DNA of 64,000 nt, from contig NC_020174.2 in assembly GCF_000224145.3 (NCBI RefSeq), forward strand, positions 1,657,056-1,721,055, given 5' to 3'. The translations under genes were made by a program, and so were the position numbers. Shown here piece after piece: positions 58,423-64,000 of this stretch. Numbering within the stretch: the stretch's first letter is position 1; every line of letters begins with the position of its first letter. A model generated the notes under the pieces. It saw only the letters and a list, made by a program, of their open reading frames with translations, was not told the origin of the DNA and searched no databases. Source of the DNA: Ciona intestinalis (lineage: Eukaryota > Chordata > Ascidiacea > Phlebobranchia > Cionidae).

Positions 58423-61400
58423 TTAAAGTGGTATTTTTGCCGTTTCCCCCTTCTTAGGTCGTGTATCAGCAAGAGTAAGCTTCTTTGTTTCACGAATGAG
58501 ATTTTCATCTGAAGAAGCTTCGTCCGATTTTGATCCTCGTTTCTTTATGCCTCCGATTGGTCCAGTGCGTTGTTTATCTTCCTTAGCAGCCGTTATCTTA
58601 CGTTTATCGACTCCAGGGTGTCGCATGCCCTACAAATTTATTGTTGTTATTGTTTAGCAAATTGGGTAAGTGGTTAATGACTTGCATTGTAACCACACGA
58701 TACTGGGTTCAATGCTCGGTAGGGATAGCATTAAAGGCGAATGTGTCAAAACATACTTTAACCCAGTGGTCATTCATGAGCAGTCCAAATTGTCAAATGT
58801 ACAAAATATTCCCCATCGATTATATACATTAGATATAATTTATATTTCAACATTACTTACAGGTTTACGTTTAGGCAGGGGTGAGCTACTCGCAACTTGG
58901 CTCGACCAATCAGTGGGCTCAGCACTTCCTTGTTCATCCTGATGGTAAATAAAGTTATATTACACAATATATTTATAAACACACTGGTAAAAAGTTGTTG
59001 CTTACCTCTTCGGATTTTTCCTTGCCGGGAAAGAATGCAGAAAGTGATTGTAGTAAACTGGCTCTTTCACTTGCTTGTTTCGACTGCAATTAGATTAAAC
59101 AGGGTTAGTATATTTTTAACACCAATAACAACAATACAAAAAGCTTAACATTTTTAAAGTTAAACATGTATTAAAGTTAATAGTTGGGTAATAATGAAAA
59201 AATCCTCAAGTAAAATAGTATTACATTATCAGTTTAAAAAAAACAAGCACATTAGCATTTCAACCATAAAAAGTACCTCATATGAAGCAAAATATTTGTT
59301 ACAATTTTAAGATAAAAAAAAAAAAGATGTTCACCTTGACCACTTCCTCAGGAATAAAAGTTGGTTTCTTCCCGACCAAGTTGCTCCCTACTCCTCTCAC
59401 TAATGTGGGAACGGGAGGAGCCTTTGATCCGGATGTTGGTAACGGAGCCGACTTTCCTCCCTTGCCTTGCTTAGGAGCAGAGTATTGGGAGGACATATCC
59501 ATTGGAGCACCAAACTGTTGCGTCACTGAGGAAGAAGATTTACTTTAAGGAGCATTGTAAAGATAACACTAATAATTTTAAAATTGCTCTTCAGGCAAAA
59601 ATAAATGTATGTTAAACTTTTTAGACTTTAACTTGTAATAGAAGACTTTATCAAGCCTTTAAACAAATTTTCTGTCGGTGCAATCAAGCAGAGGTTAAAT
59701 TTTTTATCAAAAAAAAGTAAAAAAATAACTTTTTGATATTAGTAGTAGCCTCACCTGATGTTGGTGACTGCATCTTTACCATATTTGGTTGTTGTTGTTG
59801 TTTCATGGGGTAGCTACCTATCTGTGCAGCACGGGCTACTGCTAACTGTTGGGGCATCGTCAGCTGTAAGGACCAGTGTATTGTTAGTGCGTCATGTCCT
59901 ACCAAGCAACAGATATGCCGTAGTGATTTAATAAATACTATGTTTTAACGCAGTCAACTGCAGTGGCAGACCATTTTCAAATGTAAAAAAAAACTGTTCG
60001 TCGCGTTAACTATTGTTCTTACCGTCACAGACACATTAAAGAGAGATTATTATTCAATTAACTGTTTAATTTGTGAACCGGCTAAGCGGATAGATTATAC
60101 TTGTTGTGTATTAACAAAACAATGTGATTAGACCAAGACTAGAGTTGGAACATACCTGGTAGTTGGGTACGGTGGGGAAACCTTGCATTGCTCCTGGAAC
60201 AACCTGGGGTCGGGGTGCTTTACCAAGAATACTCATAGGGGGTTGTGCACCCATGATACCTTGACCACCCATTACCTTCTGTTGGCCCCATCCAGTGGTT
60301 TGTTGTTCGTAGGGACGGGTTTGTTGGTACGAGAGAGCTTCACTTGTTGTGTGGGAGTATTGGGATTGTGATGTCATACTGGAGGGTGTTTGTTGGTACA
60401 TGGTGTCATTTGATGCTGTGGGTAGAAACTTGTTAGTGGAATATAAAAAAAAAGTATCCAAGTCCAGATAAATTATGTTTTATACAAATGGTAAAACTAG
60501 CAATAGGTATTTTTCTGTGTTAAATAAAGGCCTGAGAGCTTAACTTACACGAAAATGGTCGAGAGAGTAATCCTTGGACAGGGCTTTGCTTGTATTGTGC
60601 ATTAGATGCTGGTGGTTTGCTCCAATCCCCTCCCGGTGGTTGTTGACCCATGTAGGACTTGCTGTTGGGTGATGACACACCCGAGAACTTGGTCATTCCA
60701 TCAGGGTTGACTGGGGTTGTGGATTTAGGTGGCCCGTACATGGATTGTGAGCTTTTAACACCGCCGAATGATGATGTGTTGGGTTTTCCGGGTGCATATG
60801 TACCTGGGAGCATCACTTTCTGCCCCATGGAGCCAGGGTAGGTACTGGTGCTTTTTTGTTGGTAGAATTGGTGGTAAGATTGGAAGTAATCGTCGTTTCG
60901 AGCTCGGTGTGATGGTGGGGCTATCGGGGGGTAGGGGGCTTGAATTCCGAGTGAAGCTTGCTCTAACCCAAGCTGGTTGGTAGGGGTGGGTGACATGGGT
61001 TTGATCTGGGGGTATAACGCCTGCGAAAGGGTGGGGTTAGAATGTGAAGATTGTTTTAATAGGGGTTGATTTACCTGTTGATAAGACACAGCAGCAGGTG
61101 GCATAGATTGTTGGTAGGTTGGTTGCTGGCGGAGTTGGGAAGGTTGTTGGCTGAAGAAACCAGTGTTGCTTTGGTTCAGTTGGCTGTGGAAGTATATAAG
61201 GGGTTATATATACTTGTTTGACTATTGTAGTGGTATATAACTTATGCAAAAGTATCTGATAGGTCAGTCACATTAGTTGCATGGTCAAGCAGTCTGGATG
61301 TTGGTGAAATGGGGCAAGTTTGCCTTAAATTATATGTCCTTAAAGACCTTACCAATATAGAATAGTGGTGTAATGCTGAAATATCTTATACAGTTCTGCA

Positions 61401-63524
61401 GCAGTCATAGTAACTATGACAGTGGTAAAATACAATCATGGGCCGCTTATTAGGTCAGTACGACCATTACACGACCTAGGATAAAAATTCTAATCATTCT
61501 GCTGCAGAAAATTTAACGAAGATACTATGCTATCTAAGGTTTGTGTTTATCAGTTTCCAAACATTAAAAAAATCATTTTCATTTTAAAGTGGGTTACAGT
61601 ACAGGTTACAAAAACGTTAAGAAGTGATTTTGATAACTACTGGTTTAACACATACTTGAAAAATGAAGTAGATTGCAATCGTTGGTTGAGCAATGTTGGG
61701 TTAGCTTGTGAAGCAGGTACGACACGACTTTGTTCTAATACTGGGATGTATATCTGGATGGAATAAATGGTTATGGTTGGAACATATCAACACATTATGG
61801 TTTACGATCAAATTAAAATCTAATACATCTTCAAACGTTATTTTTGTATCAATTTATTTCATGAAATTTTTTTGTATGAATTATTTTTATGATATGCACA
61901 TGTCGTTATAATGACTATTAACAAGTTGACTTACAGGTTGTGCGGGTGATGGTGCTCCCCCTTGTGGCCGTGGTAGCGCAAGTGGTGGATTCCCCATGTT
62001 TGTTTGTTGGTTTAAACCTGGTTGGAAATATTGTTGTATAGACTATAGGGAATGGTATTGTTATGGTTGTATAATATATATTATAACAGTGCAGTCATAG
62101 TAACTATGACAAGTGGTAATATACAATCATTAGCTGCATAGCTGATCAATACGATCATATTTCAACCTATGTATGAGGATTCTAATCATACTGCATGCTG
62201 TGGTGGGTTGGTTAGTTTATGTTGGTGTAAATACCTGGCATATTGCTCCCATAAGCAGCAGGGAGGCCCCGCATTGGTTGCTGACGGGTGGTTTTGACAG
62301 CCATCGTGTTTTGACTTGACGGTTTTACACCTGGGAAAAATAAAGTTAAATGTATGATCTGACTTAGTTGGCAATTATTCAATTTTCATTTCATGAAGTT
62401 CCGCACAATAATTGACGCACAACTTAAGAACCACTAATATATTTAACCTACAACTTCATCAAAAATAAACTTAAAGTTATCTGCATTCATTTTTGATGAC
62501 CTGCTGACCCTAATCCCAAGATATATATTAACAAATGGATAAAACTGATTGAAATATTAAATTAAATCTTACCTGGGGTAGATGCTCCAGTAGTGGTGGT
62601 GAGTAGAACTGATTGTGTATACTCCCTTCCCTGCTGTTGAATGTTGAAGCCTGTTTGACCAGTATGTTGTTGACCCAAACTACTGTAGCCTGTCTGGTTG
62701 GAATACATGGCTGGGCTGTAATCCTGGAAGGAATAGAAATGATTGAATGGGTATTTGTAATGTATTTTATATATATGAATGGTTCTTTATAATTAGTACA
62801 GTGGGGTAAGATGGATACCGTTAGCAAGTAAGATTTTAAGCGGGTTTATTTTAATAGTTTTCATGCATTTTTTAGAGTTGTTAGGATACAATAATATGAC
62901 TTTGTAAATATTCTTTCTTTATGAAAAAGTGGGACGAGAGAAGAGAATACCTGTATTATCTCACCCCAAACTACTATTAAACTGAACCATTATCACTAAC
63001 AGTACCATTCATGAAACAACATTAACATATTTTTAGTCAAACCAAGCTCAACTCTAAAATGGTAGTGTATCATGTGGTTTGACTCACAGGTGGCATGTTG
63101 TTGTATATCTGTTGCATGTGTTGAAGGTTAGAAGCGAGACTTGTGGATGATATAGGTTGGTGGAAAGCACCCTGTCATATGTTTATGGTTTAGTCTAATG
63201 TAAGCTCGAAGTAGAAAATCAATTAAAATGAAAAATAGAGAACATTATTGTTACCTTTTCAGGTTTGAAAATTGAATTAAGTTTTTCACATTTAAATTAT
63301 TGTGTTGCTGCAACTGTTATACCAGACGGTATAAGTAAGTTTCAGCTTGAAATTGAAAGTTTTTCTTATACCATTTTCACATTAAATTACGGTGTACTAC
63401 TGTCATAATGTGGAGCAATTAATTAACTTACAGGAACTGGAATTCTTTGGTTTGGAGTAAACATTGGTGAAGTAGCTGGATCCATATACATATAACCAGT
63501 ATTGCTGCCATATGAATGAACTAC

Positions 63525-63556
<32 letters not shown>

Positions 63557-63842
63557 GATGATGGGGCTGGGTAATTGCCACTGAACCTGTGTAAAGCACC
63601 GTTAGTTAGATTGGGTGGGTCCATATTTCATAGGCTTAACATTAGGAGGTTTTAATAACATTTCTGGTGACATTGTATGTTTTACTATACCAGTTTTAAA
63701 AGTATAGACTAAAGTATAATGCATTTGCCACATTAACCAAGTAAGTTGCCTTTGTTTTGTTGTTCTTACTTTGTGTGTCGCTCATATAGTTGGTACTGTG
63801 GATTGGAGGAGTGGCTTCAGAACTTACAGTGACAGGTGGTAT
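58423..63842 (-). CDS. Gln/Pro/Ser-rich low-complexity protein, C-terminal part, unidentified
   Basis: The gene continues past the right edge. Exons seen: 63770-63842, 63432-63586, 63088-63171, 62573-62723, 62235-62330, 61935-62017, 60549-61183, 60156-60415, 59755-59863, 59335-59525, 59006-59083, 58861-58938 and 58423-58629 (stop 58423-58425). The protein is Gln, Pro, Ser, Tyr and Met-rich, with a seven-His/six-Gln run (63520-63561), Pro-Tyr clusters and a basic Lys/Arg-rich C-terminus that includes PLPKRKP (a possible nuclear signal). No folded domain is visible. Size and composition recall disordered RNA- or chromatin-associated proteins such as the PRRC2 or UBAP2 families, but I recognise no signature and leave it unnamed. 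With the splice sites I chose, the join from 61935 to 61183 does not keep frame; the other visible joins do. Confidence 0.68.
58655..58805 (+). mobile_element. tRNA-derived SINE
   Basis: A box TGGGTAAGTGG (58663-58673) and B box GGGTTCAATGCTC (58705-58717), followed by ACCCAGTGGTCATTCATGAGCAG, as in the SINE at 16905. It lies in an intron of the Gln-rich gene, in the opposite orientation to that gene. Confidence 0.7.
61394..61510. mobile_element. Small inverted-repeat element, copy 1
   Basis: A 117-bp unit with ends TTCTGCAGCAG and CTGCTGCAGAA and an internal near-palindrome GTCATAGTAACTATGAC. It repeats at 62087-62196 in the neighbouring intron of the same gene. Confidence 0.65.
62087..62196. 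mobile_element. Small inverted-repeat element, copy 2
   Basis: About 110 bp sharing GCAGTCATAGTAACTATGAC and GGATTCTAATCATACTGCA with the copy at 61394. The termini are more decayed. Confidence 0.6.
62795..62976. mobile_element. MITE, GTGGGG family, copy 5
   Basis: Left end AGTACAGTGGGGTAAGATG and right end TATCTCACCCCAAACTACT are inverted repeats with the family's GGGGTAAGAT core. The interior is AT-rich. It lies in the Gln-rich gene intron 62724-63087. Confidence 0.65.
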
Positions 63843-64000
63843 CTGAAGAGAGATAATAGTTAACATTGGTACTCTGTATAATAAAAATAATTACTGGTAA
63901 ATCTATTTATATGGATATTGAGTTTATTTTCCAAAATGTTTTCAATTTAGGTATTATTTGTATTACTTTTTCAAAGCAATTTGTTGAGTTATTAATATTT

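Overview
The window looks like animal nuclear DNA from an ascidian tunicate, most probably a Ciona species. It is AT-rich and has many genes split by short (about 50-70 bp) introns. It carries ICA1, HIBCH and a calcium-regulated mitochondrial carrier. It also holds many small tRNA-derived SINEs and MITEs, and scaffold gaps flanked by repeated, slightly different sequence, as expected when two alleles of a very heterozygous genome are both kept in an assembly. The species call is inference.

Region 1 (1-18137, all + strand) is a tandem cluster of four Deltex/PARP14-related genes built from one kit of modules. Gene A (cut by the left edge) is a degenerate Deltex C-terminal (DTC) domain, then a RING and an intact DTC. 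Gene B (3439-9129, 1007 aa) is RRM-like and KH-like modules, then RING and DTC. Gene C (9971-11306, 190 aa) is a bare RING-DTC. Gene D (11512-18137, 897 aa) is RRM/KH-like modules, an ADP-ribose-binding-type macrodomain, then another degenerate DTC with no RING. In vertebrates DTX3L (RING-DTC) works with PARP9 (macro-PARP), and PARP14 carries RRM/KH, macro and PARP domains. Here these modules are shuffled, and a pseudo-DTC recurs in two architectures. This is the most interesting part of the window.

Region 2 (18138-22702) is a transposon graveyard: a decayed LINE on the - strand, a hAT element inserted in it, and a second hAT-like element inserted in the first. Two scaffold gaps and a falsely repeated contig complicate it.

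Region 3 (22703-30796, -) is ICA1, with 14 coding exons and the full AH/BAR-like domain and ICAC tail. Region 4 (32476-37642, +) is an 812-aa band-4.1-type FERM protein. Region 5 (38712-41893, -) holds HIBCH and, 21 bases upstream of its start codon, a 79-aa single-membrane-span protein; the two look like a tunicate operon. Region 6 (43031-54384, +) is an EF-hand mitochondrial ATP-Mg/phosphate carrier whose first half appears twice (its first exon three times) across N runs, almost certainly as unmerged haplotypes. Region 7 (55269-56303, -) is a small DM9/DUF3421 repeat protein. Region 8 (58423 to beyond the right edge, -) is the C-terminal part of a long Gln/Pro/Ser-rich protein that I cannot identify.

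Coding exon lengths sum to whole codons for every complete gene model given here. Introns carry several copies of one short-TIR MITE family, two further small inverted-repeat elements, a tRNA-SINE family and a 58-bp perfect-arm hairpin.
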